A stretch of DNA of 5,397 nucleotides from Desulfobulbaceae bacterium (GCA_024763495.1 JANTFJ010000204.1:1-5397); one strand, 5' to 3'. Counted from the first letter of the stretch, positions 1 through 5,394 are shown. The notes: generated by a model not told the origin, from the letters alone. Program-made: numbers and translations.

Positions 1-48
1 CCAGGGCTATACTAAATAAATATATGCATCATGATTGCAGATTCAACT

Positions 49-69
49 GCCCCGAAGGGGCCTCTTTTT
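49..69 (+). terminator. Rho-independent terminator-like hairpin, plus strand
   Basis: GCCCC (49-53), a GAA loop (54-56) and GGGGC (57-61) form a 5-bp all-GC stem. CTC and five T residues (65-69) follow. This is the usual shape of an intrinsic terminator on the plus strand. It could end a plus-strand gene lying left of the window. Alternatively, since a TATACT box sits at 8-13, it could be a leader attenuator ahead of the small ORF at 109. The stem is short, so the call is moderate. Confidence 0.5.
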
Positions 70-106
70 CCAAGCTGAGTCTTGGTAAAAAGCTTAGGAG
101 CTTACC
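70..106 (+). promoter_or_regulatory. Tandem small hairpins, the second holding the Shine-Dalgarno of the ORF at 109
   Basis: CCAAG (70-74) pairs with CTTGG (81-85). Directly after, AAGCT (90-94) pairs with AGCTT (99-103) around the loop TAGG. Alternatively GGTAA (84-88) and GCT (92-94) pair with AGC (99-101) and TTACC (102-106) with an AAA bulge. The TAGGAG at 95-100 is the only good Shine-Dalgarno for the ATG at 109, eight bases downstream, and it lies half in the loop and half in the stem. That arrangement could hide or expose the ribosome site. It matches no riboswitch class I can recognise, and the stems are short enough to be chance. Confidence 0.3.
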
Positions 107-108
107 CC

Positions 109-258
109 ATGAGTAGTTACCTCCAGGATGAAGCAATTACTTTATCAGCCGACAACTTTTCAGCAGTGCCTCTCGGAAGTCTGCGGGCATGCGAAACTCC
201 GGGAGATATTATTTTTCAAGGCATCCTGAAGGCAATCTACCATATTAGACAAATTTGA
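109..258 (+). CDS. Possible small protein of 49 residues, or 5' remnant of a gene
   Basis: An ATG at 109 opens 49 codons and ends at TGA 256-258. A TAGGAG at 95-100 gives an eight-base spacing, which is why I favour this start. The product begins MSSYLQDEAIT, continues with a soluble-looking stretch around VPLGSLRACETPGDI (residues 20-34), and ends in AIYHIRQI. It has no signal peptide, transmembrane segment or metal motif. The SLRxxxxPGDI stretch faintly recalls N-terminal segments that precede HD-GYP or related signalling domains, so this may be the surviving 5' end of a longer broken gene; that is a weak impression only. A terminator-like hairpin lies inside it at 170-216, which argues against it. 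It is the only ORF here with a convincing ribosome site between 1 and 526. Confidence 0.3.
   Translation: MSSYLQDEAITLSADNFSAVPLGSLRACETPGDIIFQGILKAIYHIRQI
170..216 (+). terminator. Weak terminator-like stem-loop, plus strand
   Basis: CTCTCGGA (170-177) pairs with TCCGGGAG (198-205), eight pairs including one G-U. The loop is 20 bases and contains the palindrome GCATGC (188-193). An AT-rich tract ending in five T residues (206-216) follows. This would suit a plus-strand terminator or a structured RNA. It sits inside the putative 49-codon ORF, so only one of the two may be real. The long loop lowers confidence. Confidence 0.25.
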
Positions 259-290
259 GCAATTTTACAGTTGTCTGCTGACAAATCAGC

Positions 291-418
291 CGGACAGCGA
301 CAGCCCCATAACTGAAAGGGATACAGGGATACCGCAACGCGCGTGCTTCACGCCCAGCGATAACACATCGATATATCACAGAGATGAAGCGCGCGGGGTG
401 GTGTTCATGGAATGCTTA
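291..418 (+). repeat. Repeat copy A, ~128 bp, inverted relative to copy B; flanks the 3' end of cooS
   Basis: The plus strand of this segment aligns over its whole length with the reverse complement of 2514-2643. By hand count there are about 20 mismatches in 127 aligned bases and one 2-base gap, near 84 % identity. Shared blocks include GCGACAGCCCCATAA, CAGGGA, GCGTGCTTCACGCC, ACATCG and GTTCATGGA. Inside copy A, CGCGC (338-342) and GCTTCA (345-350) pair with TGAAGC (385-390) and GCGCG (391-395), an 11-bp stem with a 2-base bulge. GCGTG-CTT-CACGC (341-353) is a competing short hairpin conserved in both copies. No ORF of note runs through it. It looks like a dispersed, foldable intergenic element of the REP or MITE kind; the family is unknown to me. 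It lies 109 bp past the cooS stop, with 108 bp between. Confidence 0.85.
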
Positions 419-526
419 CGCCGGACTGATCGCGGACAGGTAAACGAACTCGCGAGACTCAAAACCTGGTGCCCTGTGAGCAGTTACCGTTAAAGAAGAG
501 AACAAAATGGATACCCCCTGACAGGA
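419..526. other. Intergenic stretch between repeat A and the cooS stop; small inverted repeats only
   Basis: No coding region is supported here on either strand. ACAGGT (436-441) can pair either with ACCTG (464-468) or, through ACAGG, with CCTGT (473-477). An 8-base palindrome CTCGCGAG sits between them at 449-456. These competing pairings could mean a small structured RNA or a transcript end, but I recognise no family. No T-tract follows on the minus strand, so I see no classical intrinsic terminator for cooS here. Confidence 0.4.
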
Positions 527-567
527 TTAAAGCCCCAGCCCCTTCCGTTTCATACTGATCCTGTCAG
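518..567 (-). repeat. 10-bp perfect inverted repeat straddling the cooS stop codon
   Basis: CTGACAGGAT (518-527) is the exact reverse complement of ATCCTGTCAG (558-567), 30 bases apart. In the cooS mRNA these would pair into a 10-bp helix that encloses the last codons and nearly all of the stop (the stop TAA is 529-527). It lacks a U-tract, so it is not a canonical terminator. It may protect the 3' end of the message, or be chance. Confidence 0.4.
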
Positions 568-2401
568 CCAGAAGTTCCGCGGCCTTGACCGGATCAGGCT
601 CAACCACAAAGCAGGCTCCCAGCAGATTATCAAGACCATGCAGGGCCAGGTCGGTTACTGTCCTGGATCCCAGGATATTAGGAGGCAGGCCAAGATGGGT
701 ATAAATCCCCGAAGAGACGGCATAAGTACCGATTGCTGCCGCCTTTTCCGAATACCATTCAGGCGCTGAAGCAGCCACGGGCAGATCACTTATGTCAACT
801 CCCAGCTCATTGGCCAGCAGGGCGCAAAGCTGGAGAATCCGGGAATTATCCACACAACTGCCGACATGAAGAACCGGCGGCACGCCAAGAGCCCGGCATA
901 TTTCCGCCAGCCCCTCTCCGGCCTGGTCAGCGGCCCCGGCCTGAAGAAGACCAGCTTTGCCGAGGGCCGTGGTTACGCAGCCGGTGGCCAGAACCAGAAT
1001 ATCTTTTTTTATCAACTCCCGGGCCAGAGTAACATTGCAATGATCATGTTTCAGTTTGGGATTGTTGCAGCCGACAATACCCACAACCCCGCGAATTTTT
1101 CCGGCCTTGATCGCCTCAAGCAGCGGGGCCGGAGTACCGCCCAGGGCCGCAAGTATAGCCTCATTGGAAAATCCGGTCATCATCTCTACCGGCTTGCCGG
1201 GAATCTCCACCCTCTCCATGTCTCGGCCCGCAAATCCTTCTATGGCCATCCGGACAATCTTTTCAGCCTGCTGCCGGCCGTTTTCCATGGTAAAGGGGAC
1301 ATGCCGGGCGCCGGTAAAACGGGCCTTGTCGGCAGTGGTGATAATTTTCGTATGATAACAGCTGCCGACCTGTACCAGGCTGGGCATGATACATTGGTAA
1401 TCCACCACTATCAGTTCCACAGCGCCGGTAACAATGGCCAGTTCACTCATCAGATGATTGCCGGCCATTGGCACTCCCTGCCGCATCAGCAATTCATTGC
1501 CGGTGCAGCATAATCCGGCAAGATTTATTCCTGTTGCGCCCTTTTGCCGGGCCAGGTCAAGCATTGCCGGGTCATTGACCGCCGCAAGTATTTTTTCGGA
1601 AACAATGGGATTATGGCCATGAACCAGGATGTTGACCTCATCTTTTTTCAGGACGCCGAGATTGACCCTGCTCTTTTTCGGGGTCGGGGTGCCGAAAAGA
1701 ATATCGGAAACTTCCGTGGCAATCATGGAGCCGCCCCAGCCATCGGCCAGACAGAGGCGGGCGGCGTGAAGCATGGTATTGGCTGCATCATTATCCACTC
1801 CCATGTGGGTACGGTGCATCATTTCAACAATTTCCCGATCAACGCCCCTGGGGGTAATTCCCAACTTATCCCAGAGCTGCCGCCGTTTTTTCGGCACCCG
1901 GCTCAAGAAGGATATATCGTCATTTTGACAGGCGTAGTTCGCAAAAAATTTATCCACCAGTTCCCCGGCCACTTCATCCGCTTCCCGGCTTTCCCCGCTA
2001 ATTCCCAGCTCTGCGGCAATGCGGAGCAGTTTTTCCTCATCCCGGATTGAGTAATCTCCGGCCCTGCCCTCAACTACTGCCGCCAGAGCCTCAATACAGT
2101 CCCGGCCATGATCGGAATGAGCGGCAGCCCCGCCGGCAACAAAACGACCAAAATTACGGGCGACAATCACATCGCCATCCGCGCCGCAGACCCCTCTTGG
2201 CTTCTTGTCACCCTTGGGACTTATCCGGCAGGGCCCCATAACGCAATTTCTACAGGTAAGGCCCAGGTCGCAGAAGCTACAAGACGGGGTCTGGGTATCC
2301 AGACGATCCCAGACGGTTTCCACCTCATCTTTCTCTGCCTTACGCAGCATCCGGGCGCCATCTTCCCATATTGTTTTTTCGGCAATTGTTCTTTTTTTCA
2401 T
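527..2401 (-). CDS. cooS: Anaerobic Ni-Fe carbon monoxide dehydrogenase, catalytic subunit CooS
   Basis: The 624-residue product is full length for monofunctional CooS, which interconverts CO and CO2 as a cytoplasmic homodimer. Fe-S ligands are readable. C50, C53, C58 and C72 have the B-cluster spacing. C41 and C44 form a CX2C pair in place of the CX7C of the Carboxydothermus enzyme, as in Desulfovibrio vulgaris CODH, whose D-cluster is [2Fe-2S]. The C-cluster set is H263 (in HGHNP), C299 (in AGLCCTGNE), C337 (DYQC), C445 (GCNNPK), C475 (LATGC) and C516 (HVGSC). H95 and H98 (AAHSDHGRD) and K553 (YSEKAAAIG) match the proton-transfer residues, so the enzyme should be active. The start is fixed by AAGGAG seven bases upstream of the ATG. 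No cooC, cooF, hydrogenase or acetyl-CoA synthase gene is adjacent. It stands 260 bp downstream of cheA, probably with its own promoter, and is bracketed by repeats A and B. The family call is very secure; the electron acceptor is unknown. Confidence 0.97.
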   Translation of the reverse strand: MKKRTIAEKTIWEDGARMLRKAEKDEVETVWDRLDTQTPSCSFCDLGLTCRNCVMGPCRISPKGDKKPRGVCGADGDVIVARNFGRFVAGGAAAHSDHGRDCIEALAAVVEGRAGDYSIRDEEKLLRIAAELGISGESREADEVAGELVDKFFANYACQNDDISFLSRVPKKRRQLWDKLGITPRGVDREIVEMMHRTHMGVDNDAANTMLHAARLCLADGWGGSMIATEVSDILFGTPTPKKSRVNLGVLKKDEVNILVHGHNPIVSEKILAAVNDPAMLDLARQKGATGINLAGLCCTGNELLMRQGVPMAGNHLMSELAIVTGAVELIVVDYQCIMPSLVQVGSCYHTKIITTADKARFTGARHVPFTMENGRQQAEKIVRMAIEGFAGRDMERVEIPGKPVEMMTGFSNEAILAALGGTPAPLLEAIKAGKIRGVVGIVGCNNPKLKHDHCNVTLARELIKKDILVLATGCVTTALGKAGLLQAGAADQAGEGLAEICRALGVPPVLHVGSCVDNSRILQLCALLANELGVDISDLPVAASAPEWYSEKAAAIGTYAVSSGIYTHLGLPPNILGSRTVTDLALHGLDNLLGACFVVEPDPVKAAELLADRISMKRKGLGL

Positions 2402-2408
2402 TTTTTTT

Positions 2409-2414
2409 CTCCTT
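2409..2414 (-). promoter_or_regulatory. Ribosome binding site of cooS, between A-runs
   Basis: On the minus strand AAGGAG is followed by seven A residues and then ATG. It is a near-consensus Shine-Dalgarno at ideal spacing and it decides the cooS start. The codons after ATG begin with another run of seven A residues (2398-2392), so the start codon lies inside an A-rich slippery context. Confidence 0.85.
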
Positions 2415-2458
2415 ATACTGCCATAACCAATCTATCAGTCCGTTTTTAAATAGTATTT

Positions 2459-2474
2459 TCCCTTCAGGAAGGGA
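2459..2474 (-). promoter_or_regulatory. 16-bp perfect palindrome upstream of cooS, candidate operator or leader hairpin
   Basis: TCCCTT (2459-2464), CAGG (2465-2468) and AAGGGA (2469-2474) form a perfect 6-bp inverted repeat centred about 65 bases upstream of the cooS ATG, in otherwise AT-rich DNA. A TACTAT just downstream on the minus strand (2455-2450) resembles a -10 box, but the matching -35 is poor, as expected if an activator is needed. The palindrome would then lie between -35 and -10. It is not a CooA-type (TGTCG-N6-CGACA) or FNR-type (TTGAT-N4-ATCAA) site. It could equally be a short hairpin in the 5' leader. Confidence 0.35.
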
Positions 2475-2513
2475 TAATAACTTATAACACTTCAAATTTA
2501 AAGATAAATTGAA

Positions 2514-2643
2514 TAAGCGCTCCATGAACAACACCCCGGGCGCGCTGCAACCCTGTGACATACCGATGTATTATCACGGGGCGTGAAGCACGCACATGGC
2601 GGTGTCCCTGAATCCCTTATAATTATGGGGCTGTCGCCGTCCG
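2514..2643 (-). repeat. Repeat copy B, ~130 bp, inverted relative to copy A; between cheA and cooS
   Basis: Its reverse complement aligns with 291-418 end to end (see copy A for the count). It is the better folded copy. CCC (2551-2553), GTGA (2555-2558) and ATAC (2560-2563) pair with GTAT (2568-2571), TCAC (2574-2577) and GGG (2578-2580) into a long imperfect hairpin, of which copy A keeps only fragments. In a second part, GCACGC (2589-2594), GGCG (2598-2601) and CCC (2606-2608) face GGG, CGCC and GCGTGTGC (2643-2650). The string GGTGTCCCTGAAT (2600-2612) reminds me of motifs near REP-associated transposases, but I cannot verify that. It begins 18 bp past the cheA stop and ends 112 bp before the cooS start, so it may serve as the 3' end structure of the cheA transcript. 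Confidence 0.85.
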
Positions 2644-2661
2644 CGTGTGCTTTATTGAGCG

Positions 2662-4803
2662 TTATTGAAAATACTTTTCCAACAGGGCCAGATCACTGAA
2701 ATCAAAAATCAGGAAAGGCTCGCCGGTACCCACAACTGCACTGCCCATAATTAATGGATTAGTCTTGATAAAGGGATGACTCTGGCCGCTGACCACAACC
2801 TTTATTTTCTCTTTAATCCCCATAATAGCACAGGAAACACGCCGTTTCTGTTCATCTTCAATGACCACTAAATGAGCTGAATTACCTGCTGACGATTCGT
2901 CTTCAGCCCCCTGCCGGTCAAGCTGACCAAGATCAAGATATTTAAGCAATGTATCCCGGTAGGAGAAAAAAGTCTGACCTTTAAAATCATGAAGGGTAAT
3001 ATTCTCCCCATCAAGGACCTCAACTACCCGGCGGTAATCTATCCCGTAAACCTGCCCGGCCACATCCACCAGGAGGATTTCCCTGGTTTTATTACCGGCA
3101 GCCAGGGGCAGCTTGACGGTCAATTTAGTCCCCTGTCCCAATGTTGATTCAAAAACAAGCCTGCCGCCAATTTCCTCTATTGAACTTTTAACCACATCCA
3201 TGCCAACTCCACGCCCGGATACTGCTGTTACCTGGCGGTTAGTGGAAAATCCCGGAGCAAAAAGCAGATTAATTATTTCCTGGTCGCTGAGAACATCTTT
3301 TTCACTGACCAGCCCTGCTGCCTCGGCTTTCTGTCTTACCCTGACCGGATCAATTCCCGCGCCGTCATCCTTGACTGTAATTGTTAATCTTTCATCATCC
3401 CGCCATGCCTTTATATCCAGGCTGCCCTGACCGAACTTGCCGTTCCGCTCTCTCTGTTCAGGCATTTCAATACCGTGATCCAGGCTGTTTCGAACAATGT
3501 GGACAAACGGATCATTTAGAGCCTTGATAATATTACGCGGCACCTCAATCTCTTCTCCACTTATCGTTACCGCAACCTCTTTGCCCAGATCCGCTGCCAG
3601 CTTGTCAGCCAGTCCGGGAATTCGCTTAAAGATATCCGCCAGTTTTTTATTGTTGAGACTGGTTATCTGTTGTTCAACACTGTTAATGTGACGATCAAGA
3701 CAGGCAAAACTATCGTGCATATAACGCAGCAAAGAACCAGGCATATGACGCCGCAGTTCCTGGATCAGGTTTTCCATGCTGTTACGGTCGGCAACCAGCA
3801 GACCGACATTGGCTGCCAGTTGATTAATAATCCTGGCTGAAACCCGAAAAAACTCCTCCCGTCTGTGCTGTTTTTCTTCAATTTTCTGCGGCTCAGCCGG
3901 TTGAGGTATGTCTTTTTCTTCTTTTCCGCCCCCTGGCTGCTGGCTGCTCTCTTCTGCTGCCAGGGTTATCGTGCAGGAGAGAGAAATAGATTCAGTCCAC
4001 AAACGGCGAAACGCCTCATCAACCACCTCTGGAGAAATTTCTAAAAGATCAGCAATCACATCCCAATCCAGCAAATAGCGATTCTCCGGCAAAATCTTTT
4101 TTAATTTATCAAGTCCCTGTTGCAATTCAGCAGAATCAAGAGAACGTAAACCGCTTGCCCCTCGACCGGCCACGGTTTCCAGTCCCCTGAGCTGCGCTAC
4201 GCACAGTTCAGTCAAATCCTTGCCGTCATATAATATCTCCTTGATATCCGCGCTGGCAACAGGCAGGATAGCAGCACCAGTGTTGCGTTTCTGCAGCTTA
4301 CCCAGGATCTCTTCCAGAATCTGGGTAGCCCCAAGCAGCACTGCCGGTTCAAATTTACTATCGCTTGCAGCCTCATCTTTTATTTGTCTTACCAGGTTTT
4401 CCAAATGCTCAAGAGAGACATTTTCAGTTTCAACCTCATGTAATGCCTCTAGAAAATCCTGAAAACGTTCTGACTGGACAATGGACTCGTCAGCCGGACG
4501 GCTGACTGCTTCCTGCAGCAGAACCAACCCTTCAGCCACCCTGGCTGTTTCCGGTTCAGTTAAGCCCAGGCCTTTACTCTGGGCATCCCTGACAAAATCC
4601 TCAAAACGATGAACAAAGGAAGAAAGGGCGTTAAACTCAAGAAAACCACTGGAACCTTTTAAGGTATGAAGGCAGCGAAAAATAAAGTTAACCCCTTCGG
4701 CGGTTGTCAGGTCATCACCTGTCTGATCCAGGGCGTCGTCCAGCAGGGTCAGGGCCTCCTGGATAAATTCGTCAATAATAGATTGATCAATAAAGCTCTG
4801 CAT
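2662..4803 (-). CDS. cheA: CheA-type chemotaxis-class histidine kinase
   Basis: This 713-residue cytoplasmic kinase autophosphorylates on an Hpt histidine and passes the phosphate to response regulators. An Hpt (P1) domain at about 1-125 has the motif FRCLHTLKGSSGF, with H46 the phospho-acceptor. Residues about 128-285 are a mostly helical region that I cannot match to the usual P2 domain. A Q/P/E/K-rich linker follows at 285-315. A helical P3 dimerisation region spans about 316-425. The HATPase domain, about 426-568, has the N box HIVRNSLDHGIE (H435, N439), the G1 box DDGAGID (479-485), LLFAPGFST (513-521) and the G2 box GRGVGMDVVK (530-539). A CheW-like P5 domain runs from about 573 to 713. 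The start has GGAG 11 bases upstream (4818-4815), a slightly long gap. The receiver gene lies 42 bp upstream on the same strand, so the two are probably co-transcribed. No CheW, receptor, CheR or CheB is in view, so chemotaxis versus another output cannot be decided. Confidence 0.93.
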   Translation of the reverse strand: MQSFIDQSIIDEFIQEALTLLDDALDQTGDDLTTAEGVNFIFRCLHTLKGSSGFLEFNALSSFVHRFEDFVRDAQSKGLGLTEPETARVAEGLVLLQEAVSRPADESIVQSERFQDFLEALHEVETENVSLEHLENLVRQIKDEAASDSKFEPAVLLGATQILEEILGKLQKRNTGAAILPVASADIKEILYDGKDLTELCVAQLRGLETVAGRGASGLRSLDSAELQQGLDKLKKILPENRYLLDWDVIADLLEISPEVVDEAFRRLWTESISLSCTITLAAEESSQQPGGGKEEKDIPQPAEPQKIEEKQHRREEFFRVSARIINQLAANVGLLVADRNSMENLIQELRRHMPGSLLRYMHDSFACLDRHINSVEQQITSLNNKKLADIFKRIPGLADKLAADLGKEVAVTISGEEIEVPRNIIKALNDPFVHIVRNSLDHGIEMPEQRERNGKFGQGSLDIKAWRDDERLTITVKDDGAGIDPVRVRQKAEAAGLVSEKDVLSDQEIINLLFAPGFSTNRQVTAVSGRGVGMDVVKSSIEEIGGRLVFESTLGQGTKLTVKLPLAAGNKTREILLVDVAGQVYGIDYRRVVEVLDGENITLHDFKGQTFFSYRDTLLKYLDLGQLDRQGAEDESSAGNSAHLVVIEDEQKRRVSCAIMGIKEKIKVVVSGQSHPFIKTNPLIMGSAVVGTGEPFLIFDFSDLALLEKYFQ

Positions 4804-4845
4804 ATCTTATTTTACTCCATCTATGAGGCAAAGCAACAAACAAAC

Positions 4846-5256
4846 TCAGGATACCTCGGAAAGCCTGTCCAGCCAGTAAAGATACCTCTTATGCATTGTT
4901 TTTATTGCAGTAACAAGCCCTTCCAGGTCAATGGGTTTATAAAATATATAAGCTGCGCCAAGCCTTCTGGCCCTGGTAACAATTTCAACTGACTTATAGG
5001 CGGTCAGCAGGACAAAATCACAAGATGGTCTTTTATTCTTCATCCGTTTCATCAGTTCAAAGCCGTCAATATGCGGCATGGATACATCTGTTAAAATAAG
5101 ATGACATGGTTTTTTAAGAAAATGCTGCAAGGCCCGATATGGATCATCAAAAGCCTCATAATGATAATCTGTCAGGGACTCCAGGCTGGCGAGCACGCCC
5201 TCAACAACTTCTTTTTCATCATCTACAATCATAATTCTATATTTTTCTTCATTCAT
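4846..5256 (-). CDS. Stand-alone response-regulator receiver protein (CheY-like)
   Basis: The 136-residue product is a single REC domain with no DNA-binding or enzymatic output domain. The acidic pocket is D12 and D13 (IVDDE), the phospho-acceptor is D57 (LILTDVSMP), the switch threonine is T85 (LLTAY), and the conserved lysine is K107 (YKP). At the position of CheY Y106 it has I104, with Y103 beside it, so the aromatic switch may be shifted. A short basic and aromatic helix (about 118-136, KTMHKRYLYWLDRL) extends past the fold. Being directly upstream of cheA on the same strand, it is the likely phosphorylation partner of that kinase. The start ATG precedes the conserved strand MIVDDE by a normal eight residues. 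Its Shine-Dalgarno is weak (GGTG), and the proposed promoter places the transcript start about three bases ahead of ATG. The receiver identity is secure; its downstream target is unknown. Confidence 0.94.
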   Translation of the reverse strand: MNEEKYRIMIVDDEKEVVEGVLASLESLTDYHYEAFDDPYRALQHFLKKPCHLILTDVSMPHIDGFELMKRMKNKRPSCDFVLLTAYKSVEIVTRARRLGAAYIFYKPIDLEGLVTAIKTMHKRYLYWLDRLSEVS

Positions 5257-5265
5257 ATTGTCACC

Positions 5266-5294
5266 ATTATGTTAATATTATTGTAAGCGCTCAA
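5266..5294 (-). promoter_or_regulatory. Candidate sigma70 promoter for the receiver-cheA unit
   Basis: On the minus strand TTGAGC (5294-5289) and CATAAT (5271-5266) are 17 bases apart, matching 4 of 6 and 5 of 6 of the consensus. The expected start, near 5259, would leave only about three bases before the ATG at 5256, a nearly leaderless message. That fits the poor Shine-Dalgarno there. The region is AT-rich, so a chance match is possible. Confidence 0.4.
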
Positions 5295-5304
5295 TTTTAT
5301 CCTT

Positions 5305-5394
5305 AGTCCCTTAGAATTAATTTTCGTGTTTTTTATGGCAAGAAATTGAAAACTTTCTTTGAAATAAACAACTTGCATCTACTGTTAAGGGACT
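5305..5394. repeat. Separated 9-bp inverted repeat upstream of the receiver gene
   Basis: AGTCCCTTA (5305-5313) is the exact reverse complement of TAAGGGACT (5386-5394), with 72 bases between. The proximal half lies about 10 bp upstream of the candidate -35 box, a usual place for an activator. The pair could be two half-sites of one regulator or flank something in between. The 72-base interval is AT-rich and shows no gene. The window ends three bases past the distal half. Confidence 0.35.

Noticed and set aside
291..418. Integron attC-like site
   Set aside because: The repeat is of suitable length and folds, but I find no GTTRRRY and RYYYAAC core sites at its ends, and no integrase is present.
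419..526. tRNA or other known RNA gene in the stretch after repeat A
   Set aside because: There is no acceptor stem, T-loop GGTTCGA or CCA end, and the pairings are short and mutually exclusive.
866..1513. Long plus-strand ORF of 215 codons antisense to cooS
   Set aside because: It lies wholly within the certain cooS gene in the opposite strand, its translation is low-complexity with no domain, and it has no convincing ribosome site. It is a shadow, as are the other plus-strand ORFs over cooS and cheA.
2402..2520. CooA or FNR binding site ahead of cooS
   Set aside because: No TGTCG-N6-CGACA or TTGAT-N4-ATCAA match is present; ACTGATAGATTGG is too far from the FNR consensus.
2340..2561. Minus-strand ORF of 73 codons overlapping the cooS start and repeat B
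   Set aside because: It is out of frame with cooS, its 3' half is the cooS ribosome site and A-runs, its 5' end is inside the repeat, and the product is lysine/asparagine-rich without a motif.
5287..5302. Sigma54 promoter (GG-N10-GC) upstream of the receiver gene
   Set aside because: The GG and GC spacing fits, but none of the other conserved -24/-12 bases (TGGCAC, TTGC) is present.
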